Source: Paenibacillus anaericanus
GTDB lineage: Bacteria > Bacillota > Bacilli > Paenibacillales > Paenibacillaceae
Length of the DNA: 34,613 bases
Reading direction: 5' to 3'
Assembly (NCBI RefSeq): GCF_003994475.1
Contig: NZ_RZNY01000017.1
Span: forward strand, 1-34,613
Part shown: piece after piece, positions 1-7,361 of the stretch
Position numbering within the stretch: the first letter of the stretch is position 1
Layout: each line of letters begins with the position of its first letter
Program-made: the position numbers and the translations under genes
The notes under the pieces: generated by a model
Seen by the model: only the letters and a program-made list of their open reading frames with translations
What the model was told of the DNA's origin: nothing
Databases searched by the model: none

Positions 1-145
1 TTATTCTCGGTTTCGTTTTGAGCTTATCTTAATGACATTGCCCTTGTGAGGCCCCCTTTTCATGCATATAACCGTCGCTGACCAGATTATGATAGTATCG
101 CTTAAAACGTAAGTCTAGGCAAGTACTTTTAGTACCACTTCTTAA

Positions 146-976
146 CTACTTGCTTGCTACGGACTTGGAGCTTTGACCATGTTGGTCAGTAGCTACCTTC
201 TCACCCGCAGGATCTTTCAGATAGGCTACCCAGTATGCTGCAGCCACAAATATCGCGCCACCGGTCAAGTTACCGAGCCATACGGGAACGAAATTTCTTA
301 TATAATCTCCCCAAGTGAAATATCCTTCAAAAATTGCTGCTGGAATAAGGAACATGTTAGCCACGACGTGCTGAAAGCCAATAGCAACGAAAGCCATGGT
401 CGGGAACCATATCCCCATAATTTTGCCACTCATGTTGTCCGCTCCATAGGACAGCCATACAGCCAAAGCCACTAACCAGTTACATCCTATACCTGAAACG
501 AAAGCTTGAAGAAAGCTATCATCGATCTTGTGACCCGCCATATCAACAAGCTTATCTAGATATGCTCCACTTGAAGTCAATCCGACAACGTGACCAAAAA
601 AATACGCTACGAATAAAGCTCCAACAAAATTACTGATTGTAATAAGCACGAGATTTTTGAACATTTCACCCGTCGAAATCTTCTTACTCATTCGCGCCAG
701 TGGAACAGCCATCATATTACCTGTCAACAGCTCGCCACCAGCGAGTAGAACTAGAATCAAGCCAACCGGGAACACAGCAGCTCCAACAAAGTTAACTAAA
801 CTGCCCCATTCTTTGGGAGCAGTGCTAATCACGCGAATATCTAGCAGAAACCCAAGAGCAATGAACGCTCCACCCAGAAATCCTAAAATCAACACCGTAA
901 GCAAATGATTGTGCGCTTTTTTTACACCGTTCTCTACAGTGATCGCCGCAATCTGCTGAGGTTTGTAATATGCCAT
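146..976 (-). CDS. Formate/nitrite transporter (FNT) family channel
   Basis: This 276-residue membrane protein has about six hydrophobic segments (roughly residues 26-46, 59-80, 105-128, 155-176, 185-208 and 235-256). That is the fold of FocA/NirC pentameric anion channels, which move formate, nitrite or related monovalent anions across the cytoplasmic membrane. The family signatures are visible: GNMMAVPLA after helix 2 and FQHVVANMF, containing the conserved pore histidine, in the second half. The residue before that histidine is Gln, where FocA-type proteins often have Glu. The start is supported by AAGGAGA eight bases upstream of ATG. The tail (residues 255-276) is polar. It is transcribed separately from the NADH oxidase upstream; a Rex/FNR-like palindrome lies at 1088-1103. 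Formate versus nitrite cannot be decided from sequence alone. Family call is firm, substrate is not. Confidence 0.9.
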   Translation of the reverse strand: MAYYKPQQIAAITVENGVKKAHNHLLTVLILGFLGGAFIALGFLLDIRVISTAPKEWGSLVNFVGAAVFPVGLILVLLAGGELLTGNMMAVPLARMSKKISTGEMFKNLVLITISNFVGALFVAYFFGHVVGLTSSGAYLDKLVDMAGHKIDDSFLQAFVSGIGCNWLVALAVWLSYGADNMSGKIMGIWFPTMAFVAIGFQHVVANMFLIPAAIFEGYFTWGDYIRNFVPVWLGNLTGGAIFVAAAYWVAYLKDPAGEKVATDQHGQSSKSVASK

Positions 977-1087
977 GGTTTAATCTCCTTTTATGCTTCA
1001 TATCTCGTTATTATGAATTCTACTATAATTGTATAGCTTCGGTCATCGCCCGAAAAGTAACAAAGATCACGTTAGCGCTTTCATTAG

Positions 1088-1103
1088 GGTGAAATATTTC
1101 ACA
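1088..1103 (-). promoter_or_regulatory. Rex/FNR-like palindrome upstream of the FNT gene
   Basis: On the minus strand the site reads TGTGAAATATTTCACC, which is TGTGA-N6-TCACC. It fits both the Gram-positive Fnr consensus (TGTGA-N6-TCACA) and Rex boxes (TTGTGAA-N4-TTCACAA) with one or two mismatches. It lies 112 bp upstream of the FNT start codon, with possible -10 elements at 1028-1033 (TACAAT). I could not fix a convincing -35, so whether the site activates or represses is open. Confidence 0.5.
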
Positions 1104-1235
1104 TTTCATTCAAACAAGACTTCATGTAGCTAGCCAAGACATCCTTTGCACACTCTTCATACAAAAGACCACCTCAGGGATCTCTCCCTATAGATGGCCG
1201 TTGTCAGGCATTCTATTATTCATTCAAATTATCGA

Positions 1236-2597
1236 TCATACACGAGTAACTTCTCTAGCTGGAACCTCTGGTAATGCCCCAAGACCTGCGCTGTTCAGGA
1301 AATTCCAAGGCTTGTTATAATGCGGTTGGAAGAAGAAATCGATGAACGCAAGCTCTTCCATCTTCATTTTGTTCTGAATACAAACTGAAATAGTGTTAAT
1401 GGATTGTGTCAGATCCACCTTCGACATGATTTGAGCACCAAGGATTACTCTTGTATCTTTTTCATATACGACCTTCAGCATAAGAGATTCATGTGTTGGC
1501 ATAAACTCCGGACGATAATTATCGTTAATAAGTACTGCTTCCGCCTGTATCCCAGCATGCTTCGCCGCTGTTTCCGTCATTCCAGTTCCTGCGATGTTAT
1601 CTTCATAAATTTTAATCCCTGAAGTGCCTTGAGTACCCATATATTTCACTGTCGGAGTCACAAGGTTCCGAGCTACGAGTGTCCCCATACGTACTGCGTT
1701 CGTAGCAAGTGGAATGTACGAATGCTTACCCGTAGGATTGTACAGTATAGCGCAGCTATCACCTGCTGCGTATACATCACGCGTACTAGTGCGCATGTAT
1801 TCGTCGACGATAATTGCCCCATTGTCCATCATCTCAACTTGACCCTTCAATAATTCTGTATTCGGACGGAAACCGATACATAGGATAACAAGGTCAGCTT
1901 CATGTTCACCCTGATCTGTAACGACTTTGCCTACCTTCCCGTCTTCCCCTACAAACCGTGTTACTTTCTCTCCAAGGGCCAGTTTAATACCATGCTCGCT
2001 TAAGGATTGTTCAATCTTATCTGTATACTCAGGATCCAAGTACTTGCTAAGAATTCGATCCTCTGCATCAATTAAAGTAACTTGTTTACCATTCATTTCA
2101 AATGCCTCGACCAACTCTACACCGATATATCCTGCACCCACCACGACGATATTACGCGCCTTCTTTGCCTTCTCAATGATCGTGTTAGAGTGATTGAAAT
2201 TCTTTGAGAGCACAATGTTCTCGAGTTCAATTCCCTCAAACTTCGGTATGATCGGCCAAGATCCTGTCGTCACGATAAGCTTATCAAAAGACTCCTCAAA
2301 CTCTTCTCCTGTTTGTAGATTGCGAGCTCGAAGGGTTTTCAATGCTGTATCTACAAAAGTCACTTCATGTTGCATCTTTGTTGTTACTCCCAACTCAGCA
2401 AGTTGCTCTGGTGAAGAGTAGAACAAGCCTCCAGCGTCTTCCACTACTCCACCAACATATAAAGCAATCCCACATGATAGGAAAGAGATATTATCATTTC
2501 TCTCATACACCGTAATTTCTGCTTCTGGATATAACTTAGCCGTATTAACAATGGCTGCTGTGCCCGCGTGTGTACATCCGATAACTGCTACTTTCAT
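1236..2597 (-). CDS. nox: FAD-dependent NADH oxidase / CoA-disulfide reductase family
   Basis: A 453-residue flavoprotein of the pyridine nucleotide-disulfide oxidoreductase family. The N-terminal FAD-binding strand begins MKVAVIGCTHAG. Counting from this Met, His10 and the single redox cysteine Cys42 (in SFLSCGIALYVGG) fall exactly where NADH oxidase/peroxidase enzymes carry their active-site His and Cys. The NADH-binding glycine motif VVVGAGYIGVE is near residues 150-160 and the second FAD motif DVYAAGDS near 280. Likely reaction: four-electron reduction of O2 to water by NADH, regenerating NAD+ in the cytosol; CoA-disulfide reductase is the main alternative. An upstream in-frame ATG at 2624 exists, but the 2597 ATG has GGAGGAAG at ideal spacing and starts the Rossmann fold, so I chose it. 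Three operator-like palindromes control the promoter. Confidence 0.85.
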   Translation of the reverse strand: MKVAVIGCTHAGTAAIVNTAKLYPEAEITVYERNDNISFLSCGIALYVGGVVEDAGGLFYSSPEQLAELGVTTKMQHEVTFVDTALKTLRARNLQTGEEFEESFDKLIVTTGSWPIIPKFEGIELENIVLSKNFNHSNTIIEKAKKARNIVVVGAGYIGVELVEAFEMNGKQVTLIDAEDRILSKYLDPEYTDKIEQSLSEHGIKLALGEKVTRFVGEDGKVGKVVTDQGEHEADLVILCIGFRPNTELLKGQVEMMDNGAIIVDEYMRTSTRDVYAAGDSCAILYNPTGKHSYIPLATNAVRMGTLVARNLVTPTVKYMGTQGTSGIKIYEDNIAGTGMTETAAKHAGIQAEAVLINDNYRPEFMPTHESLMLKVVYEKDTRVILGAQIMSKVDLTQSINTISVCIQNKMKMEELAFIDFFFQPHYNKPWNFLNSAGLGALPEVPAREVTRV

Positions 2598-2655
2598 AAT
2601 TTCTTCCTCCTCCAAGTTCCCCAATTTATAAGGTTTTCACCCCTTAGGGTATATA

Positions 2656-2737
2656 TTGTGAAAAGTGTCACTTGTAAATACATGTTTTTGTGAATTAATT
2701 CACCTTATGTATCTATTATAGTGTGATATTTATCACA
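2656..2737 (-). promoter_or_regulatory. Three phased Rex/FNR-like operators at the nox promoter
   Basis: Three inverted repeats share the TGTGA-N6-TCAC pattern: 2722-2737 (TGTGATATTTATCACA, perfect arms), 2688-2705 (TTGTGAATTAATTCACCT) and 2656-2673 (TTGTGAAAAGTGTCACTT). Centres are at about 2729.5, 2696.5 and 2664.5, so they are 33 and 32 bp apart, about three helical turns. The first lies inside the core promoter and the others downstream of the predicted start, which suits cooperative repression. The pattern matches Rex (NADH/NAD+ sensor) or an Fnr/Crp family protein; I favour Rex because of repressor placement and the NADH-oxidase target. Confidence 0.6.
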
Positions 2738-2743
2738 ATGCAA
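2715..2743 (-). promoter_or_regulatory. Sigma-A-like promoter of the NADH oxidase gene
   Basis: On the minus strand TTGCAT (about 2738-2743) is followed after 17 bases by TATAAT (2720-2715), a near-consensus vegetative promoter. The predicted transcript start is near 2708, giving a leader of about 110 bases. The palindrome at 2722-2737 occupies the spacer between the -35 and -10 boxes, a position expected of a repressor site. Confidence 0.7.
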
Positions 2744-2774
2744 ATTATTGAGGGATAGTTTTCAAATTGTTCAC

Positions 2775-2825
2775 ACAAAAAAGGCTGCCTCCTAAGTAGA
2801 TACAATCTAACTTGAGGGCAGCCTT
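2775..2825 (-). terminator. Terminator of the VanY-like gene
   Basis: On the minus strand AAGGCTGCC (arm 2817-2825) pairs with GGCAGCCTT (arm 2781-2789), followed by a run of six T. It lies just after the stop codon of the carboxypeptidase gene and separates it from the nox promoter. Confidence 0.8.
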
Positions 2826-2846
2826 CACCATAGATGAGACAGATTA

Positions 2847-3689
2847 TTATTTTCCAGTTACGGGTACAGCATCATAATATTCTTCGAGAGTAATATCCCT
2901 TTCAGCAATTTCTGCCGCAATTTCCTTACCGACAAAGCGCAGATGCCATGGTTCATACTTGTAGCCCGTAATGGATTCCTTGCCATCTGGATAACGGATA
3001 ATAAAACCATTTTCAGTAGCATGTTCATCGAGCCAATTGGCTTCCTTTGTGCCACCAAAGCAATCGTCAGCAGCACACTTACCGTCACTACCAGACACAT
3101 CGATAGCAAGACCTGTTTCGTGCTCACTATGACCTGGAACAGCGCTATAAGTTTTGGCCTTTTCTTCCCCGTCCTTCGCTACATACCGATTAAACAAGGA
3201 GGTCTGGGTACTATGAGAGCGATAGGCAGAAACCCCAGCTAAATACACGCCATCGTTCTCCGCAGCAGCAAAAAGTTCCTCTAATGCCTGTGCAGCCTCT
3301 TTACGCATCATTCGCTTTTCAATCTTTTCTTTAAAAGTAAACCGAACATCGGGATATACTAAGTCTTCTGGCTTATAATCTTCTGGCAACGCGAATTCCT
3401 TATTAACTAGCACTGCAACACTCTCAGCATCCGCAGCCGCCGCGAGATCTGGTCCCTTATCCTGAGAGTCCGATGGAGTTTGCCCCTCTGTAGAGGAGTC
3501 ACCATTATCTGTAGGCGTGTCTACGGTATCACTTTCCTCATTATCAGGAGACACAGCGTTTCCGTCTGTAATCCCGGATTGACCTGTGTTTGTCCCGGTA
3601 ACTGGCAGCGCCGAGTTCTTCGATCCGCAGCCTACCACCAATACAGCTGCTACAAAAAGAACGACGACGGTTGTGATCCATTTATTCAA
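2847..3689 (-). CDS. M15 family D-alanyl-D-alanine carboxypeptidase, lipoprotein (VanY type)
   Basis: 280 residues. The first 21 residues form a lipoprotein signal peptide ending in a VVGC lipobox with Cys21, so the enzyme is likely anchored on the outer face of the membrane. Residues 25-85 are a low-complexity Ser/Thr/Asp/Gly-rich linker. The rest is an M15B peptidase domain: the zinc signature appears as PGHSEHETGLAIDVS (His and Asp ligands) and EPWHLRFVG (catalytic Glu and third zinc His). Such enzymes remove the terminal D-Ala from peptidoglycan stem peptides. The start is TTG, with GGGGGA eight bases upstream. It is followed by its own terminator and stands alone; there is no adjacent VanS/VanR or ligase gene, so housekeeping wall trimming is more likely than glycopeptide resistance. 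Confidence 0.88.
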   Translation of the reverse strand: MNKWITTVVVLFVAAVLVVGCGSKNSALPVTGTNTGQSGITDGNAVSPDNEESDTVDTPTDNGDSSTEGQTPSDSQDKGPDLAAAADAESVAVLVNKEFALPEDYKPEDLVYPDVRFTFKEKIEKRMMRKEAAQALEELFAAAENDGVYLAGVSAYRSHSTQTSLFNRYVAKDGEEKAKTYSAVPGHSEHETGLAIDVSGSDGKCAADDCFGGTKEANWLDEHATENGFIIRYPDGKESITGYKYEPWHLRFVGKEIAAEIAERDITLEEYYDAVPVTGK

Positions 3690-3889
3690 AGTTGGTTCCC
3701 CCTATATACCCTGCAATTCCAGGTTAGTTATCAATATAGAATGAACTAAAGAAAGAGGCTCCTTCATCCCGATGGGATTCTGTTAGTAAAGACTTTAGTT
3801 CCATCTGATTAATTCAGACGTATTCATGCACTATTAGGTTACACTCAAGAAAAATTTACACTGGGGTAATTATCGTAAGCTATTTAGCA

Positions 3890-5434
3890 TTAACGTCCTT
3901 TGCGGACTCCACGATCACTACCACTGTTCCGGGTACCACCCTGTCCACGCTTAGCACCATCAGGTCTACTTTGACCTCCTGATCCCCGCTTCACACTATC
4001 AGGTCTGCCTTGACCTCCTGGTCCACGTTTATAACCATCCGGTTTGCTTTGACCACCCGGGCCACGTTTAGTATCAGTTGGTCCAGCAGGGCCTCTTCCT
4101 TCCCCACCACGTGCTACACGGCTCTCTCCACCCTGACCTCCACTACGGTCATCACGCGATCCACTAGTCGAATTGCGTCTTCCGCGAGAACTGTCTTTAC
4201 TTTCTCCACGGCGGAATTTATCCCGGCCTCCAGCTTCGCTCTTTGTCCGGCCACGTTCAGATCTACTTGCATCCCGACTCGCAGAGACATTTCTTGCCCG
4301 ATCCACTGTCTTGCTACTGCTACTACCACCTGGTCGCTCCAACCGAGCGGAGATCCCCTTCTCAATCAGCCGCAACGATTCAATATCCCTCGGGGAAGCA
4401 AATGTAACAGCGATCCCTTTCTCTCCAGCACGCCCCGTCCGGCCGATCCGGTGGATATAGCTATCCGCATCCTGTGGTATATCGTAATTGAAGACATGAG
4501 TCACACCTTCAACATCGATGCCTCTGGCAGCAACATCCGTCGCAACCAACAGTTCCAACTTCGCCTCGCGGAAAGCACGCATAACTTGCTCACGCTTGGA
4601 CTGCGACAAATCGCCATGCAACTCGTCCGAAGCGAATCCCGCCTCTTGTAATGCCTCATTAAGCATACTAGCCCGTCGTTTCGTCCGGCAGAAAATAACC
4701 GCTAAGTATGGACGATTAGTACGAATCATTTCAATCAGGGCTTGTTGTTTCCCCCGATCTGTAACTTCCACCACAATTTGCTGAATACTATCCAGTGTTA
4801 CACGTGAAGTTTCAGTGATCCGGATATCCTTGGGTTGGTCCATATATGTTTTGGCCAGTCTCTTCACATTGTCAGGCATTGTCGCAGAGAATAACATGGT
4901 TTGGCGACTTCTCGGTATCATACGAATAATACTTTCTACTTCTGCTAGAAAACCCATATGAAGCATTTGATCTGCTTCATCCAATACCAACATTTTAATG
5001 GATCCTAACTTGAGTGAGCCACGACGTAAATGATCCAGCAATCGACCTGGTGTACCAATAACTAATTGGGTTCCACTTTTCAATTTGCGGAGTTGACGCT
5101 CTACATCCTGTCCTCCGTAAGCCGCTAGAATAGACAGTCCTTCCTTGGCATTTGTTAATTTACGCGCCTCGGCAGTTATTTGAATCGCTAACTCACGTGT
5201 AGGTGTAATAATCAGCGCTTGTGCATCACTGCGATCTACACGAATTTTCTCTATGATTGGCAGCAAAAATGCCAATGTCTTCCCCGTACCCGTCTGGGCT
5301 TGAGCAATAACATCCTCTCCCGATAGTAGGGCCGGAATTGCGGCCTCCTGGACCGGAGTAGGCTTTACGATGCCTTGTTTATCTAATATATCAAGAAGGG
5401 CGGGGGTGATGCCCCATTGTTTAAATGTTGTCAA
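3890..5434 (-). CDS. DEAD-box ATP-dependent RNA helicase with repeat-rich RGG tail
   Basis: 514 residues. The helicase core (about 1-370) shows the motifs in order: Q motif (GITPALLDIL...PTPVQ), motif I AQTGTGKT, Ia PTRELAIQ, TPGRLLDHLR, motif II DEAD, motif III SAT, VATDVAARGIDV, and motif VI HRIGRTGR. It unwinds RNA duplexes using ATP and is of the CshA/RhlE kind involved in ribosome assembly, RNA decay and cold adaptation. The C-terminal ~140 residues are Arg/Gly/Ser-rich, ending in tandem 13-residue repeats beginning KRG.GGQ (residues 456-468, 469-481, 482-494, then a degenerate copy), probably a disordered RNA-binding tail. The start is TTG preceded by GAGGTGA. No clear terminator was found downstream. 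The long opposite-strand open frames here are products of the repetitive composition. Confidence 0.93.
   Translation of the reverse strand: MTTFKQWGITPALLDILDKQGIVKPTPVQEAAIPALLSGEDVIAQAQTGTGKTLAFLLPIIEKIRVDRSDAQALIITPTRELAIQITAEARKLTNAKEGLSILAAYGGQDVERQLRKLKSGTQLVIGTPGRLLDHLRRGSLKLGSIKMLVLDEADQMLHMGFLAEVESIIRMIPRSRQTMLFSATMPDNVKRLAKTYMDQPKDIRITETSRVTLDSIQQIVVEVTDRGKQQALIEMIRTNRPYLAVIFCRTKRRASMLNEALQEAGFASDELHGDLSQSKREQVMRAFREAKLELLVATDVAARGIDVEGVTHVFNYDIPQDADSYIHRIGRTGRAGEKGIAVTFASPRDIESLRLIEKGISARLERPGGSSSSKTVDRARNVSASRDASRSERGRTKSEAGGRDKFRRGESKDSSRGRRNSTSGSRDDRSGGQGGESRVARGGEGRGPAGPTDTKRGPGGQSKPDGYKRGPGGQGRPDSVKRGSGGQSRPDGAKRGQGGTRNSGSDRGVRKGR
3931..4067 (-). repeat. 39-bp tandem coding repeats in the helicase tail
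   Basis: Three and a half copies of a 39-bp unit encode KRGPGGQSKPDGY-type 13-mers near the 3' end of the helicase gene. Copy number of such repeats is expected to vary between strains. Confidence 0.7.
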
Positions 5435-5577
5435 AAGTACTCACCTCATATTTTGATAGATGCGATTGTTCGCATCTTCGTGCACCTTTGTCCATTATTC
5501 AGAAAGGAACGCTTGGATTTCGGGACCCTTTTATTGTAACAGAGATTGACCCGAAATACTTTTCCTTAATAACCAAA

Positions 5578-5600
5578 GCCATGGCGACTAGCGCCATGGC
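5578..5600 (-). terminator. Perfect hairpin downstream of the ThuA-like gene
   Basis: Arms GCCATGGCG and CGCCATGGC (9 bp) enclose a 5-base loop. On the minus strand it is followed by TTTGGTTATT, only a weak U tract. It lies between the ThuA-like gene and the helicase gene, so it may end the former or act as an mRNA stabiliser. The rest of 5435-5694 shows nothing else that I can support. Confidence 0.4.
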
Positions 5601-5694
5601 AATTTCCGATAACGGCCGGAATGCCGGACAAAACTGCCTATTATCTGTTACTTAAGCATTTTAATTGATTTAATATCCAATATTGTGCTGGGTT

Positions 5695-6336
5695 CTAACC
5701 CGGACATCTTGCTGCCCATTTCGCACTCTGAAGAACCAACTTACGGTATTCTGGATGCTGAAATGCTGCCTGGTCACGTCCAGGTAGAAGATATACAACT
5801 CTGCCTAAGCCATAACGATGAGCCCAGGCCGCTGGATGCCATTCTCCATCCAAATTATATTCCATCAGAATCGTTGTTTCATTAAAAGGATCAAACTCAA
5901 ACCGGTAAGGTTCATCTTTAATTTCAAATGGTTCTATATTCAGCATAATATCATGCTCTGGAGCGGTGATCCTCATTTCCAAATCACAAAAAGCTGGATG
6001 TATTGTATTCTTAGCCCCAATTAATTGTGCGAGCTCATACTTCTTCTGAAGTACAATGCCGTTATGAAGAACGAGTAACCCACCACCGCCACTAACAAAA
6101 GACAGCAGCCCTGCCGCTTGCTTAGAGGAAACCTTTTCTGCCCAACTATCATGATAGGAAATACATAAGTCGAAGGCTTCTATATTCTCTTTCTCTAATA
6201 ATTGCTTATTCTCACTACATTGCACTGTAAGACTCTCTTGCAAAATACGCGTAATTTCTTCATCTACTCCCTGAAGAGGATGAAATTTGGGATGAGTGTA
6301 ATCGCCAATCAAAAGTGCTTTTTTCTTGTTCATCAT
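5695..6336 (-). CDS. ThuA-like domain protein
   Basis: 213 residues resembling the ThuA / trehalose-utilization-like family, which adopts a class I glutamine amidotransferase-like fold. Visible signs are the N-terminal beta-strand KKALLIGDYTHPKFHP, the segment FDLCISYHDSW, and the glycine turn SGGGGLLVLHNG, followed by a second half with alternating beta strands (IMLNIEPFEI, TTILMEYNLDGEWHPAAW, GRVVYLLPGRD). ThuA proteins are implicated in sugar (trehalose, keto-disaccharide) metabolism but mostly lack a proven reaction. No sugar operon is nearby, so its substrate is unknown. Start: AGGAGGA eight bases before ATG (a second ATG follows immediately). It lies only 29 bp after the HemD-like gene and may be co-transcribed with it. 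Confidence 0.75.
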   Translation of the reverse strand: MMNKKKALLIGDYTHPKFHPLQGVDEEITRILQESLTVQCSENKQLLEKENIEAFDLCISYHDSWAEKVSSKQAAGLLSFVSGGGGLLVLHNGIVLQKKYELAQLIGAKNTIHPAFCDLEMRITAPEHDIMLNIEPFEIKDEPYRFEFDPFNETTILMEYNLDGEWHPAAWAHRYGLGRVVYLLPGRDQAAFQHPEYRKLVLQSAKWAARCPG

Positions 6337-6365
6337 GTGTATGTCCTCCTATAACCCTAGACCTG

Positions 6366-7217
6366 CTAATTGTCCGATTCATGCGACCCTTCCATGGATA
6401 AGGGTCCGTCTTCACCGGCGTAATAACGGGCTAGCTCAATCATCATGCTGCCCATTCGTTCTTCCTTGGGTGCTACTACTCGGGGAACTCCAGCCTCGTA
6501 AAGCCCACGTGCTGTTACCTTGCCGACCGCTACGGAAATAACCGGGCCACGCAGCATTTCAATCAATCCTTGTAAACACCCCTGTTTGTCTGCATACTCC
6601 AATAGAAACTTAACTTGTGGACCACTTGTAAAGGTTACAGCATCAACCTTGCCCTCCATAATATCACATAGAAGCTGTTCTAGTGCACCTTCAGGGGGTG
6701 CAATATGACGATAAGGGAGAATTGGAGTACATCTACCGCCCTGTTCTTCTAACCAACTCACTAGGCGTGGAGCAGGATCCCCATGAAGCTGTAACATGAT
6801 TGATTTATCTCGCATATCATGTGCGCCAAGTTCACGAATTAATCCTTCCGTACTACCGTCATCATCACGGACCAGCGGTGTAAGTTGACGTTTCTTCAAT
6901 GTATTAGCCGTCTTATATCCTCGAGCAGCGATAGACGTTACCTTTAGGTTGTCCCAAAGTTGCTGTGCTACATCCATATCTTCCGCCATATCAAACATAG
7001 CGTCCAGTCCCACACCTGTAGTAAATATAGACCAATCTGGTGGATCATTTACCCAGGAGAGAATAGCATTTCGTAAATCAATGTCCTTTAGGAGTACTGT
7101 CCCCTGTGCAGGTCGATACAACGGAACCCCGCCCAGGTTCTCTACTAGCTTACCCAATTCCTCCGCTCGACGTGGCCCTGTCAATGCTATCCTTTTACCT
7201 TCTAATCTTCGTGACAT
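6366..7217 (-). CDS. hemD: Uroporphyrinogen-III synthase (HemD) family protein
   Basis: 283 residues from the preferred ATG at 7217, which has GGGGGAG at the right distance; an in-frame start at 7250 would add 11 residues without a ribosome site. HemD proteins have two alternating domains; here the N-terminal strand GKRIALTGPRRAEELGKLVENLGG and, near the C-terminal half, VDAVTFTSGPQVKFLLEYA and PVISVAVGKVTARGLYEAGV are the recognised family signatures. The enzyme closes and inverts ring D of hydroxymethylbilane to give uroporphyrinogen III, the branch point to haem, sirohaem and B12. It is not in a hemAXCDBL operon, so it may be a second, specialised copy. Sequence conservation in HemD is low, so the catalytic assignment is less certain than the fold. 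Confidence 0.8.
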   Translation of the reverse strand: MSRRLEGKRIALTGPRRAEELGKLVENLGGVPLYRPAQGTVLLKDIDLRNAILSWVNDPPDWSIFTTGVGLDAMFDMAEDMDVAQQLWDNLKVTSIAARGYKTANTLKKRQLTPLVRDDDGSTEGLIRELGAHDMRDKSIMLQLHGDPAPRLVSWLEEQGGRCTPILPYRHIAPPEGALEQLLCDIMEGKVDAVTFTSGPQVKFLLEYADKQGCLQGLIEMLRGPVISVAVGKVTARGLYEAGVPRVVAPKEERMGSMMIELARYYAGEDGPLSMEGSHESDN

Positions 7218-7301
7218 AAATACTCCCCCCGCTTCAGCTACTAAAAGCAACTTACCCTAATTCCAGCTTAAACGACACGGGATGTGAAGTAAATATAGAA
7301 A

Positions 7302-7329
7302 GACCGTCCATCAATTGAGATGGACGGCC
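7302..7329 (-). terminator. Terminator of the perR / winged-helix operon
   Basis: On the minus strand an 11-bp stem (GGCCGTCCATC with GATGGACGGTC, one G-U pair) around a 6-base loop is followed by TTTCTATATTT. It separates the regulator gene from hemD. Confidence 0.85.
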
Positions 7330-7361
7330 ATTTAACGAAGATCATGATTGTAAATATCCCA

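Noticed and set aside
1..63. 20-codon minus-strand ORF at the window edge (MKRGPHKGN...)
   Set aside because: No ribosome site or promoter; length is within chance. The stretch 1-145 otherwise shows nothing I can support.
2847..3689. VanY as part of a glycopeptide resistance cluster
   Set aside because: No vanHAX, vanR/S or related ligase genes nearby; single lipoprotein carboxypeptidases of this type are common in Bacilli.
3690..3889. Hairpin AACTAAAG/CTTTAGTT near 3745-3805 as the helicase terminator
   Set aside because: The stem encloses a long loop and lacks a T tract on the minus strand; evidence is too weak.
4010..4651. 213-codon open frame on the plus strand within the helicase gene
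   Set aside because: It is antisense to a helicase with all family motifs; its Ser/Thr-rich composition mirrors the RGG tail, and it has no ribosome site.
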